From assembly GCA_035717485.1 (NCBI GenBank), contig DASTIQ010000039.1:1-37328 (forward strand): 37,328 nt of DNA, in the 5' to 3' direction. The notes under the pieces are model-generated. The model was not told the DNA's origin. It searched no databases and saw only the letters and a list, made by a program, of their open reading frames with translations. Below are positions 1 through 7,413 of this stretch, piece by piece. The translations under genes and the position numbers were made by a program. Each line of letters opens with the position of its first letter. Position 1 is the stretch's first letter. Source of the stretch: Thermoanaerobaculia bacterium. GTDB lineage: Bacteria; Acidobacteriota; Thermoanaerobaculia; UBA5066; DATFVB01.

Positions 1-690
1 GAGGAGCAGCCGCTTTTCGCGCAGGAGCCCGGTCCGCTCCTTGTACCGCTCCGCCTTCGATGCCTGCCGCTTCAGCGACGCGCACGCTCGGTCGACTTCC
101 GACACGATGTCGGACAGCCGCGTGAGGTTCGCCCGCGTCTCCTCGAGTTTCAGCTCGGCGGCGCGTTTGCGCGCTTTGTATTTCGTGATCCCCGCCGCTT
201 CTTCGATGAGCTTCCGCCGATCCTGCGGCTTCGACGAGAGCACCTGGTCGATCTTGCCCTGTTCGATGATCGAGTAGGCGCGCACGCCGAGCCCGGTGCC
301 GAAGATCACGTCCTGCACGTCCTTCAGCCGCACGCGCTTGCCGTTCAGGAAGTACTCCCCCTCGCCGTCGCGATACACGCGGCGGCCGATCGCGACGCGG
401 CCGTCCGTTTCCGGAAAGTCGCCGTTGCGCGATTTGAGCGTGAGCGTCACCTCGGCCATTCCGAGGGGCCGGCGTTTCCCCGATCCGTTGAAGATCACGT
501 CGTCCATCTTTTCGCCGCGCAGGACCCGCGCGCTCTGCTCTCCGAGCGCCCAGGCGACCGCGTCGCAGATGTTCGATTTTCCGCAGCCGTTGGGGCCGAT
601 GACCGCCGTGATCGCCCCCGGAAAGGTCAATTGGGAGGTCTCATGGAAAGACTTGAAGCCCGAGATCTCCAAACGTTCTAAATGGAACAT
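1..690 (-). CDS. smc: Chromosome segregation protein SMC, N-terminal part (runs off the window)
   Basis: N-terminal 230 residues of the SMC ATPase, which compacts and helps segregate chromosomes. The protein opens MFHLERLEISGFKSF, the usual SMC start, with Walker A GPNGCGKSN at about residues 32-40, followed by the typical stretch on ALGEQSARVLRG and the EEAAGI...KYKARK motif that leads into the first coiled-coil arm. The C-terminal arm, hinge and second ATPase half lie beyond base 1. The ATG at 690 has no Shine-Dalgarno sequence but has an extended -10-like box (TGTTACCCT) ending 6 bases upstream, so the mRNA is probably leaderless. It is divergent from the FHA regulator, and the shared intergenic region carries two NrdR-like palindromes. 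Identity is secure. Confidence 0.95.
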   Translation of the reverse strand, partial: MFHLERLEISGFKSFHETSQLTFPGAITAVIGPNGCGKSNICDAVAWALGEQSARVLRGEKMDDVIFNGSGKRRPLGMAEVTLTLKSRNGDFPETDGRVAIGRRVYRDGEGEYFLNGKRVRLKDVQDVIFGTGLGVRAYSIIEQGKIDQVLSSKPQDRRKLIEEAAGITKYKARKRAAELKLEETRANLTRLSDIVSEVDRACASLKRQASKAERYKERTGLLREKRLLL

Positions 691-696
691 GGGGCG

Positions 697-702
697 AGGG
701 TA
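697..702 (-). promoter_or_regulatory. smc -10 box (leaderless)
   Basis: Minus-strand TACCCT preceded by TGT (extended -10 form TGnTANNNT), six bases before the smc ATG. The predicted transcription start falls on or next to the start codon. No good -35 is seen; its expected place overlaps the NrdR-like box at 723-738. Confidence 0.5.
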
Positions 703-722
703 ACAGACGTTTCCGGGAAAAT

Positions 723-769
723 CCACTACATCTTGTGGGGGGCGGGACGCGGCGCACAATTCCCAGTGC
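723..769. promoter_or_regulatory. Tandem NrdR-box-like palindromes
   Basis: Two 16-bp imperfect palindromes of form CAC-N8-GTG: CCACTACATCTTGTGG at 723-738 and GCACAATTCCCAGTGC at 754-769. They are separated by 15 bp, so centres are 31 bp apart. The known NrdR repressor consensus is RCACWWTATATWGTGY, and functional sites come as pairs with 15-16 bp linkers on one DNA face. Box 1 matches 6 of 8 core positions and box 2 matches 4 of 8. Box 1 covers the expected -35 of smc; box 2 ends 28 bp before the -35 of the FHA regulator gene. The assignment is by pattern only. Confidence 0.5.
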
Positions 770-797
770 TCCGACGGGGTCCGGATCGGTCGCGGAA

Positions 798-826
798 TTG
801 CGTTTTCGGGGAGTGTGTTCTATCTT
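798..826 (+). promoter_or_regulatory. Sigma-70-type promoter of the FHA regulator gene
   Basis: TTGCGT at 798-803, 17-bp spacer, TATCTT at 821-826. The predicted start near 833 leaves a leader of about 80 bases before the ATG at 914, unlike the leaderless genes around it. Nothing recognisable as a riboswitch is seen in the leader. Confidence 0.55.
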
Positions 827-913
827 TGTGTTCTTAAAGGCAAAGCTGCTTCCGGAGTCCCGGCCAGTGGACTTGCACGTTACCCGCGAAGTTCCCAAGG
901 GAAGGATTCGACA

Positions 914-2728
914 ATGTTGAGCCTGGAAGTACGAAAGAAGACCGGCGAGGCGGAGGTTCGACGCGTCACCGGCCCGCTCGTGACGATCGGCGCGTCGTCG
1001 GGGAACCAGGTCGTCGTCCGGGCGAGGGGCGTTTCGGGGCGGCATGCCCGGATTGTCGAAAAAGACGGCGGTTACTTTTTGGACGTTTTTCGCGGGGTCG
1101 AACCGGTCTTCGTGAACGGGAAGGAAACACTGGGCGGTCCGCTCGGGATCGGCGATCGGATCACGATCGGCGAAGCTTCGGTCACGCTTCTGAACGGTCG
1201 CCCCGCGGGTCGCATCACGCCGGTGGCGGAGACCGAAACCGCCGCCGAGGTCGAGGAGGTTCCCCCGGCCGGCCGCCAGACCGCGGCCGTCCCGACCGTC
1301 GCGCCCTCCGGTTTCTCCGAAGCGGAATACCGCGGGCTCCGGCTCGACGTGTTCCGCCGGCTCAAGCGAGAACCGGAAATCGAGCGCGCGGCGCGGGAGA
1401 TCGCGAAGTTCCTCTCGGAGGAGCTCGGGCCCGAGGAGTGGGCGGTCGGCATGCTCGAACCGGACGGCACCTTCCGTCGGCTCGCCTCGACTTTCCACGA
1501 GCCTTTCGAGTTCCCGGCGCGCACGGCCGACGATCTCCGGCGCGCGATGGGGCCGGTGCGGATCGACGAGGAGCGGGGTCCTCTCGCGCTCTTCGCCTCT
1601 CCCGGCAAGAGCGGCGAGCGGAAGGTCGTCTTCGCGGCGCGCGAGACCCTCCGTCTTCCCCCGCGCGCCGCGGGGTTGGTCGAAGAGGTCGCCCAGCTCG
1701 CCGATCTCGCCTGGTCGTCGGTGAACGCACCGGCGGGCGAACCCGCGACGGCGCCGCCGGCCGCCTCGATCGAACCGCCCCGCGAAGTGGAAATCGTCGC
1801 GGCGTCCGACGTGATGCGGCGGCTGATGCTCGACCTGCCGCGGATCGCGCGCTCGAACGCGCCCGTGTTGATCTCGGGCGAGGTGGGAACGGGCAAGGAC
1901 CTGATCGCGGCGGCGATCCATCGGCAGAGCGACGCGGCGGCGGGGCCGTACGTCGTCGTCGACTGTTCCTCGATGAACCGGCTCGAGGACGAGATCTTCG
2001 GCCGCGCGGGCACCCGCGGAGATCGCCGGCACGGCGGCCGGCTGGAGGACGCGCTCGGCGGGACGCTGGTTCTCAACGAAGTGGGGTATCTGCCCTCCGC
2101 GGCTCAGTCGCGGCTCCTCGACACGATGGCCGCCATGGCGGGGGAGGAAGGGGTCCGCGGCCGCATCCGCTGGATGGCGACGAGCTCGACGAACCTCCTT
2201 CCGGCGGTCGAGAGCGGCGGATTCCGGCGCGACCTCTACTTCCGTCTCGCCGTGCTCACCGTCCGGCTCCCTTCGCTCGCCGAGCGGCGCGAGGACATCC
2301 CGGCCCTCTTCGAGCATTTCGCGCGGCGGCATGCGCCTTCGGGACTCGGCCCGATCGAGCCCGACGCTCTGAACGCGCTGCTGACCTATCGCTATCCCGG
2401 CAACGCCCGCGAGCTCGAGAACGAGGTCGTCCGCCTCGCCGCGGTCTGTGGCCCGGACGACCCGATCGGGCTCGAGCGCCTCGACCCGAAATTCCGCGAG
2501 GCCGAAGCCGGGCTCGTCCTCCACGAGGTGGACGACCTGAAGAAGATCGTCGAGTCGGTCGAGCGCCAGGTGATCGATCGCGTGATGCGGAAGGTCGAGG
2601 GGAACCAGAGCAAGGGCGCCGAGCTCCTGAACATCTCTCGGGGGTCGCTGATCGCGAAGATGGCGGAGTTCGCGATCCGGGATTATCGGTACCTGCGCCG
2701 CGAGCGCAAGCGCAGCGCCACCGCGTAG
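914..2728 (+). CDS. FHA domain / sigma-54-activator-like AAA+ / Fis-type HTH regulator lacking GAFTGA
   Basis: 604-residue predicted transcription regulator. Residues 1-95 form an FHA phosphothreonine-binding domain (SGRH at 41-44, VNG at 67-69). About 135-265 looks GAF-like. The AAA+ domain follows, with Walker A GEVGTGKD at about 322-329, an arginine-finger region FRRDLYFRL, and a C-terminal Fis-like helix-turn-helix (GNQSKGAELLNISRGSL). Two key parts of sigma-54 activators are altered: the GAFTGA loop is missing (EIFGRAGTRGDRRHGG stands in its place), and Walker B reads LVLNEV instead of LFLDEI. It therefore probably does not open sigma-54 promoters in the standard way. The ATG at 914 is chosen for AAGGGAAGG at 897-905, 8 bases upstream; an in-frame ATG at 815 lies before the promoter. 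A histidine kinase gene follows. Confidence 0.85.
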   Translation: MLSLEVRKKTGEAEVRRVTGPLVTIGASSGNQVVVRARGVSGRHARIVEKDGGYFLDVFRGVEPVFVNGKETLGGPLGIGDRITIGEASVTLLNGRPAGRITPVAETETAAEVEEVPPAGRQTAAVPTVAPSGFSEAEYRGLRLDVFRRLKREPEIERAAREIAKFLSEELGPEEWAVGMLEPDGTFRRLASTFHEPFEFPARTADDLRRAMGPVRIDEERGPLALFASPGKSGERKVVFAARETLRLPPRAAGLVEEVAQLADLAWSSVNAPAGEPATAPPAASIEPPREVEIVAASDVMRRLMLDLPRIARSNAPVLISGEVGTGKDLIAAAIHRQSDAAAGPYVVVDCSSMNRLEDEIFGRAGTRGDRRHGGRLEDALGGTLVLNEVGYLPSAAQSRLLDTMAAMAGEEGVRGRIRWMATSSTNLLPAVESGGFRRDLYFRLAVLTVRLPSLAERREDIPALFEHFARRHAPSGLGPIEPDALNALLTYRYPGNARELENEVVRLAAVCGPDDPIGLERLDPKFREAEAGLVLHEVDDLKKIVESVERQVIDRVMRKVEGNQSKGAELLNISRGSLIAKMAEFAIRDYRYLRRERKRSATA

Positions 2729-2737
2729 GATCGAGAT

Positions 2738-2753
2738 GCGCCGTCGTCGGCGC
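2738..2753 (+). terminator. GC hairpin after the FHA regulator gene
   Basis: GCGCCG-TCGT-CGGCGC, a perfect 6-bp stem with 4-base loop, 10 bases after the stop codon. It has no T-run, so it may be a weak or factor-dependent terminator. It separates the gene from the histidine kinase promoter. Confidence 0.35.
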
Positions 2754-2828
2754 CTCGCCGCGCGCCGGTGACGTCCACGAGGAACGATCGCCCGCCGGCG
2801 GGTGTCCGTGCCGGGAAGGCAAACGCTC

Positions 2829-2834
2829 TATGAT
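2829..2834 (+). promoter_or_regulatory. Histidine kinase -10 box (leaderless)
   Basis: TATGAT six bases before the GTG at 2841, with no Shine-Dalgarno sequence. Transcription would start at or very near the GTG. Confidence 0.5.
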
Positions 2835-2840
2835 CCTCCC

Positions 2841-4151
2841 GTGACCGCCGAAGCCGGCTCCGCCCGACGGCTCCTCGCCGTCGCCCTCGTTTCGGGCGGA
2901 TTGTTCCTCCTCGTTCTCGGGCTCTTCGCGCTGCTCATCTTCCGTTCGCTCTCTTCGAGGCTGACGGAAACCGTTCTCGCCGAATCGCGCGCCGACGCGG
3001 AATCGATCGCCCGGAAGCTCGCGGCCGGGAGCCCGCCGCCGCTCCGCGTCTCGGAGACGACGAAGGCGACGGAGCTCTACCTCCACTCGGTGCTCCAGGA
3101 GAAGAGGACGGTCGAATACATCACGGTGACCGATCGCGAGGGGCGCCGGCTCTTCGAGGGACGAGCGGAAGGGCGGCGGACGTTCTTCGACGAGCCGCCG
3201 ACTCCCGCCCTCGACCTGCCGGACGGAACGGGCCGGCGTTCGACGCAGACGTCGTCGGACTACGACATCGCGGTTCCCATCGAGAACATCGGATTCCTCC
3301 ACGTCGGCGTGTCCAAGGATGCCGTCGCCCGCCGGCTCGAGGCGCTGCGCGCCGATCTCGCCCGCAAGACGGGGCTCGCCGCGCTCGTCGCCCTCGCGGC
3401 GCTCGCGGCGACCGACGTGTTCGTCTGGCGGCTGCTCGAGCGGAACCGCCGGCTCGAGGAGGCGAGGCTCGAGGATCGGCGCCTGTCGGAGCTCGGCACG
3501 GTCGCCGCGGGGCTCGCGCACGAGATCCGGAACCCGCTCCACGCGCTCGGCCTGACGCTCCAGAACCTCGAGGAGCGGTTTCCGGCGGAAGAACCCCGGT
3601 TCGCCGGCGCCCGCTCCGAGGTCCGCCGGCTGGACCGCCTCGTCTCCGATTTCCTGCTCTATGCCCGCCCGACGCCGCTTCGCGTCGAAGAGCAGTTCCT
3701 TCCGGCGTTCCTGCGGGAAGCCTGCGCGCTCGCCGCCGTCGAAGCGCGGCAGAAGGGAATCGCCGTCGACGTCGGAGCCGTCCCGGAGACGGCGGTCCGG
3801 TGGGACCCCGCCAAGATGCGCCAGGTCGTCTGGAACCTCGTCCGGAACGGCGTCGAAGCGAGCGCCGCGGTTCCCCCCGAGCGCCGCCGGATCGTCCTCG
3901 AAGCGGAATCCGGCGGCGGGGAAACGATCCTCCTGCGGGTCCGCGACGCGGGCGAAGGGATTCCGCCGGCGCTCCTCGCCGAGCTCCCGGCGCTCTTCCG
4001 CACGACCCGGAAGGGGGGCACCGGTCTGGGCCTGATGGTCGCGAGCCGGATCGTGAAGGAGCACGGCGGAACGCTGGTCCTCCGCTCGCGCGAAGGGGAG
4101 GGGACGGCGGTCGAGCTCACGCTTCCGCGCGAAGCGCCGGTCCCGGCCTGA
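2841..4151 (+). CDS. Membrane sensor histidine kinase, NtrB-like
   Basis: 436-residue two-component sensor kinase. An N-terminal membrane helix (about residues 12-38) is followed by a roughly 130-residue sensor region, a second hydrophobic stretch (LAALVALAALAATDVFVW), then the HisKA dimerisation domain with the phosphorylated histidine in GLAHEIRNPLHALG (His227). The ATPase domain has the N box WNLVRNGVEAS, GEGIP, and GTGLGL at about 393. The GTG at 2841 is preferred over in-frame GTGs at 2802 and 2808 because TATGAT lies 6 bases before it and none of the three has a Shine-Dalgarno sequence. No cognate receiver gene is adjacent. Candidate partners are the NtrC-type regulator at 13052 or a regulator elsewhere. 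It is convergent with the thioesterase gene. Confidence 0.88.
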   Translation: MTAEAGSARRLLAVALVSGGLFLLVLGLFALLIFRSLSSRLTETVLAESRADAESIARKLAAGSPPPLRVSETTKATELYLHSVLQEKRTVEYITVTDREGRRLFEGRAEGRRTFFDEPPTPALDLPDGTGRRSTQTSSDYDIAVPIENIGFLHVGVSKDAVARRLEALRADLARKTGLAALVALAALAATDVFVWRLLERNRRLEEARLEDRRLSELGTVAAGLAHEIRNPLHALGLTLQNLEERFPAEEPRFAGARSEVRRLDRLVSDFLLYARPTPLRVEEQFLPAFLREACALAAVEARQKGIAVDVGAVPETAVRWDPAKMRQVVWNLVRNGVEASAAVPPERRRIVLEAESGGGETILLRVRDAGEGIPPALLAELPALFRTTRKGGTGLGLMVASRIVKEHGGTLVLRSREGEGTAVELTLPREAPVPA

Positions 4152-4163
4152 GATCCCGGCGGA

Positions 4164-4628
4164 TCAGAGCGCCGTCTTCGTCTCGTCGTCCTGATCGGCG
4201 AGGATCGCGTCGGCGAGCCGGCGGAATCGCTCCGGGAGCTTGACCAGGAGCTCGCCGTCGAGGCGGGTGACGACCTGTTCGGTCGTGGCGGACGTCAGCC
4301 TCCCGCCTCCCGCCTGCCGGATCTCGTAGTCGAAGACGAACCGCGCGGTGTCCGGAGGCCGGAGCCGACCCGCGATCTCGAGCACGGCGCCGAAGCGCGC
4401 CGGTGCGTGATAGGCGATCTCCATCCGTGTGATCGGAATCAGGTACCCGGCGTCGCGCGCGGTCAGCACGCTCCACTCGTAGCGCGCGCAGACGGCGTTG
4501 CGGAGCTCCTCGAGGTACACCGCGTAACGGCCGTGCCAGACGACGCCGTACAGGTCGCATTCGGAGAACCGCACGGGAAGACGCAGCCGGAATCCGCGCA
4601 GGGGAGGAGAGCCGCGGCGGACGCTCAC
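4164..4628 (-). CDS. Hotdog-fold (4HBT, YbgC-like) acyl-CoA/acyl-ACP thioesterase
   Basis: 154-residue hotdog protein of the YbgC/4-hydroxybenzoyl-CoA thioesterase type, which hydrolyses acyl thioesters. The N-terminal signature VRFSECDLYGVVWHGRY has the Asp and Gly-Val-Val-x-His-x-x-Tyr spacing of the family. YHAPARFG and the FDYEIR strand follow as expected. The GTG at 4628 overlaps the stop of the upstream KS-like gene (GTGA), so the two are probably translationally coupled. Placement after two ketosynthase genes suggests that it releases or edits the acyl product of that set. The substrate is unknown. Confidence 0.82.
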   Translation of the reverse strand: MSVRRGSPPLRGFRLRLPVRFSECDLYGVVWHGRYAVYLEELRNAVCARYEWSVLTARDAGYLIPITRMEIAYHAPARFGAVLEIAGRLRPPDTARFVFDYEIRQAGGGRLTSATTEQVVTRLDGELLVKLPERFRRLADAILADQDDETKTAL

Positions 4629-5719
4629 GGGCGCGACAGGACGACCGAAAGGAAGTTTCCGCCCGCCCCGAAGGAGTCGACGAGCGCCGTCGAGGCGCGT
4701 CCTTCGGCGATCTCGTGGGCGGCCGCGACGAGCTGGGCCCCGCCCGCCGCCGCCATCTCTCCGATCGCCTTTTTCACTTCGATCCGGCGCTTGCCCGGTC
4801 CGAGCAGGCGCTCGAGCGCCCGTTCCTCCATCGCGTCGAGCTCCCGGCGGCCGTTCATCGACGGGAGGACCAGATCGACGGCGCCCGCGTCCGCGCCGGC
4901 GCGGTCGAGCGCCCCCCGGATCGCCGTCGCGGCCGCGTTCTCGTCGTCCGCGTAGGCGTACGGCGGGCAGGGCGACCCGGCGAACGCGTAGCCGGCGAAG
5001 CGCGCGAGCGGTCGCGCCCCCCGGGCGCGGGCGACCTCCTCGCGCTCCAGGAACAGGACGAAGCACCCTTCGCCCTGGACGATGCCCGAGGCGAGCCGCC
5101 GCCCGCGGAGCGCCCGCATCTGGTCCATGGCCGAGGAGTAGAACACGTTCCACTCGTCGACGCCCCCCGCGATCATCGCGTCGGCGCGGCCGTCCTCGAG
5201 GCATCCGGCGGCGTAGATCGCGGCGTTCAGCGCCGAAGGATCCTTCTGCGTGATGGTGACGTTGGGTCCCAGAAACTTCAGCTCGAGCGACACCTGCGAC
5301 GCCGGCGCGTTGGCGATGGTGTTCGGGAAATGGAACGGAGGGGCCGCTTCGGGTGATTCCGTGAGCAGCACGCGGATGAACTCCGTGAGCGCGCCGGATC
5401 CCGCGGACCCGGTCCCGAGCGCGATTCCGACCCGCTCGGGCCGCTCCCCGATCGGAAAACCGCTCGCGCGCGCCGCTTCGAGGCTCGCGACGACGGCGTA
5501 CTGGGAGCCGAGGTCGAGCCGGCGCGCCTTCATCGCCGGGATCTCCGGTTGAGGGGACCAGCCGTCGATGCGCGCGACCCAGCCGGCCTGACCGTCTCCC
5601 CGCTCTTCCGGGGTCATCGGCCGGACGGCCGATTCGCCGCTCCTCAACCGCCGGAGGAATTCGTCGGTGCCGCGGCCGAGGCTCGACACCGCGCCCGTGC
5701 CGGTGACGACGGCGGTCAA
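4625..5719 (-). CDS. Ketosynthase-like protein without active-site residues (chain-length-factor-like)
   Basis: 364-residue thiolase-fold protein of the beta-ketoacyl synthase family. The start (TAVVTGTGAVSSLG) and C-terminal SFGAGGNFLSVVL are typical. However, the catalytic Cys position reads TITQKDPSAL (Asp160 aligns with Cys161 of the neighbouring KS), the HGTAT segment is replaced by PSMNGRR, and the KSMIGH segment reads KKAIGE. It cannot condense by the normal route and resembles KS-beta/chain length factors, which pair with an active KS. The TTG start at 5719 overlaps the stop of the active KS (TTGA). No in-frame ATG or GTG is nearby upstream, so the two are probably coupled and form a heterodimer. 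The pairing is inference. Confidence 0.8.
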   Translation of the reverse strand: MTAVVTGTGAVSSLGRGTDEFLRRLRSGESAVRPMTPEERGDGQAGWVARIDGWSPQPEIPAMKARRLDLGSQYAVVASLEAARASGFPIGERPERVGIALGTGSAGSGALTEFIRVLLTESPEAAPPFHFPNTIANAPASQVSLELKFLGPNVTITQKDPSALNAAIYAAGCLEDGRADAMIAGGVDEWNVFYSSAMDQMRALRGRRLASGIVQGEGCFVLFLEREEVARARGARPLARFAGYAFAGSPCPPYAYADDENAAATAIRGALDRAGADAGAVDLVLPSMNGRRELDAMEERALERLLGPGKRRIEVKKAIGEMAAAGGAQLVAAAHEIAEGRASTALVDSFGAGGNFLSVVLSRP

Positions 5720-6942
5720 GCGGCCCGACCGGACTCGAAGGAGGAGAACGCCACGACCGCGCTGTTTCCGCCGAAGGCGAAGGAGCTCGAAAGGACGGCG
5801 CGAATGCGCACGGGGCGGGCGCCTTCGGTGACGTAGTCGAGGTCGCAAGCGGGATCGGGCTCCTCGAGATGGATCGTCGGTGGCGCGACCTGGTCGCGCA
5901 GCGCGAGGACGGAGATCACCCCTTCGATCCCGCCCGCCGCGCAGAGCGCGTGCCCGATCATCGATTTGGTCGAGGAAACGGGAATGGCCCGCGCGCGTTC
6001 GCCGAGCGCCGCCTTCATCGCGTTGGTCTCGGCCGAGTCGTTGGCGGGAGTCGCGGTGCCGTGGGCGTTGACGTAATCGACGTCGCCGGCATTCATGTGC
6101 GCGGAGGCGAGCGCCGCCGCGATCGTCCGCGCCCCCGCGCGGCCGGACGGCTCGGGCGCCGTCATGTGGTACGCGTCGGAGGTGACGCCGTACCCGCGGA
6201 ATTCCGCGAGGATCGTCGCGCCGCGGCGCCGGGCGCGTTCCGCCTCCTCGAAGACGAGAATGCCCGCCGCCTCGCCGATCGACAGGCCCTTCCGGTTGCG
6301 GTCGAACGGCCGGCACGGGTCGGGGTCGACGGAGCGGAGCGAATTGAAGCCGCCGTACGTCAGGCGCGCGAGCACGTCCGAGCCTCCCGTCAGCACGACG
6401 TCGGCGAGCCCCTGGCGGATCGCGTCGAAGGCGAAGCCCATCGACACGGCGGAGGAGGAACACGCGGTCGTGATCGTCGACTTGATTCCGCGGAGGCCGA
6501 AGAATTCGGCCAGCCGGTCGGTGATCGCGTCCGGCTGGTGGTTGAGGAAGCCGCTCGGCCGGGCGCGGCGGCCCGTGAGCATGCGTTCGAAGTTCGCCTC
6601 CGAATCCATGAGGCCGGAAACGCCCCCGCCGAGGATCACGCCGATGCGGGCCGGGTCCTCGCGACCGAGGTCGATCCCGGACGCCGCGATCGCCTCGCGC
6701 GCGGCGACGATCCCGATCCGGTCGGCGCGCGACATGCGGCGCCGCCGCGCGGGGTCGATGAAGCCGTCCTGGATCTCGTCGATCTGCGCCGCGGTCGTGG
6801 TCCGGTAGGCGGACGGGTCGAAGAGCGTCAGACGGCGGATGCCGCATTCGCCCGCCAGCAGCCCCCGCCACGTGGCGTCGACCGTGCCGCCGAGCGCAGT
6901 CACGGCCCCCAGTCCCGTCACGACGACGCGCCGATCCGACAT
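5716..6942 (-). CDS. Beta-ketoacyl-ACP synthase, KAS II/FabF type (KS-alpha)
   Basis: 408-residue elongating ketosynthase that condenses malonyl-ACP with an acyl primer in fatty-acid or type II polyketide synthesis. The full catalytic set is visible: Cys161 in TTACSSS, His294 in AHGTATP and His331 in KSMIGHAL, plus the C-terminal SFAFGGNSAVV loop. It heads a three-gene unit with the KS-like protein and thioesterase. No acyl carrier protein, malonyltransferase, ketoreductase or dehydratase is adjacent, so this is more likely a specialised set than the main FAS operon. The ATG at 6942 is preferred to the in-frame ATG at 6954 because the predicted -10 (TATGAT, 6955-6950) overlaps the latter. Confidence 0.88.
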   Translation of the reverse strand: MSDRRVVVTGLGAVTALGGTVDATWRGLLAGECGIRRLTLFDPSAYRTTTAAQIDEIQDGFIDPARRRRMSRADRIGIVAAREAIAASGIDLGREDPARIGVILGGGVSGLMDSEANFERMLTGRRARPSGFLNHQPDAITDRLAEFFGLRGIKSTITTACSSSAVSMGFAFDAIRQGLADVVLTGGSDVLARLTYGGFNSLRSVDPDPCRPFDRNRKGLSIGEAAGILVFEEAERARRRGATILAEFRGYGVTSDAYHMTAPEPSGRAGARTIAAALASAHMNAGDVDYVNAHGTATPANDSAETNAMKAALGERARAIPVSSTKSMIGHALCAAGGIEGVISVLALRDQVAPPTIHLEEPDPACDLDYVTEGARPVRIRAVLSSSFAFGGNSAVVAFSSFESGRAA

Positions 6943-6955
6943 ATGATCGATCATA
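6942..6955. promoter_or_regulatory. Palindrome containing two opposed -10 boxes
   Basis: The 14-bp perfect palindrome TATGATCGATCATA carries TATGAT on both strands: 6955-6950 reading toward the ketosynthase (7 bases before ATG 6942) and 6942-6947 reading toward the dCMP deaminase (21 bases before ATG 6969, leader about 15 bases). The two promoters would compete for polymerase, or a dimeric protein could control both. Confidence 0.45.
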
Positions 6956-6968
6956 ACCGAGAGATCCG

Positions 6969-7409
6969 ATGACGACGCGCGTCGACTGGCACACCTACTT
7001 CATGAACATCGCCCGGCAGGCCGCGACGCGTTCGACGTGTCCCCGCAAGCACGTCGGGGCGGTGATCGTCCGCGACCGGACGATCCTCTCGACCGGGTAC
7101 AACGGGTCGCTGCCCGGGCTCCCTCACTGCGAGGACGTCGGCTGCATGATGGAGGAGGGGCACTGCGTCGCGACGGTGCACGCGGAGGCGAACGCGGTCC
7201 TCCAGGCCGCGAAGAACGGCGTCGCGATCTCCGGAGGCGAGCTCTACACGACGGCGTCGCCGTGCTGGCCCTGTTTCAAGCTCCTCGCGACGGTCGGGAT
7301 CCGGCGGATCTACTACGCGGAGTTCTACCGGGACCCGCGCTCGCTCGAGATCGCGAAAGACGCGGGCATCGAGCTCGTCTCCCTCGCTCCGGAGCCGTCT
7401 CCGGCCTGA
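6969..7409 (+). CDS. Deoxycytidylate (dCMP) deaminase family protein, ComEB-like
   Basis: 146-residue zinc-dependent deaminase. The zinc and catalytic motif is complete: His71-Ala-Glu73 in VHAEANAV and Cys99/Cys102 in PCWPC. The N-terminal block (CPRKHVGAVIV, TGYNGSLPGLPHC) is typical of dCMP deaminases, which make dUMP for thymidylate synthesis. The extra Cys/His residues in CEDVGCMMEEGHC fit the structural zinc site seen in some members. It stands alone, divergent from the ketosynthase set, and ends 4 bases before the stop of the convergent receiver-PilZ gene. Confidence 0.9.
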   Translation: MTTRVDWHTYFMNIARQAATRSTCPRKHVGAVIVRDRTILSTGYNGSLPGLPHCEDVGCMMEEGHCVATVHAEANAVLQAAKNGVAISGGELYTTASPCWPCFKLLATVGIRRIYYAEFYRDPRSLEIAKDAGIELVSLAPEPSPA

Positions 7410-7413
7410 TGCC

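Noticed and set aside
815-913. Earlier ATG at 815 for the FHA regulator
   Set aside because: It lies before the -10 box at 821-826, and the extension shows no domain; ATG 914 has a good ribosome-binding site.
2802-2840. Earlier GTG starts (2802, 2808) for the histidine kinase
   Set aside because: No Shine-Dalgarno sequence and they precede the TATGAT box; the added residues are not conserved-looking. Not fully excluded.
6943-6954. ATG 6954 as ketosynthase start
   Set aside because: It would overlap the predicted -10 box; the conserved KS N-terminus begins at ATG 6942.
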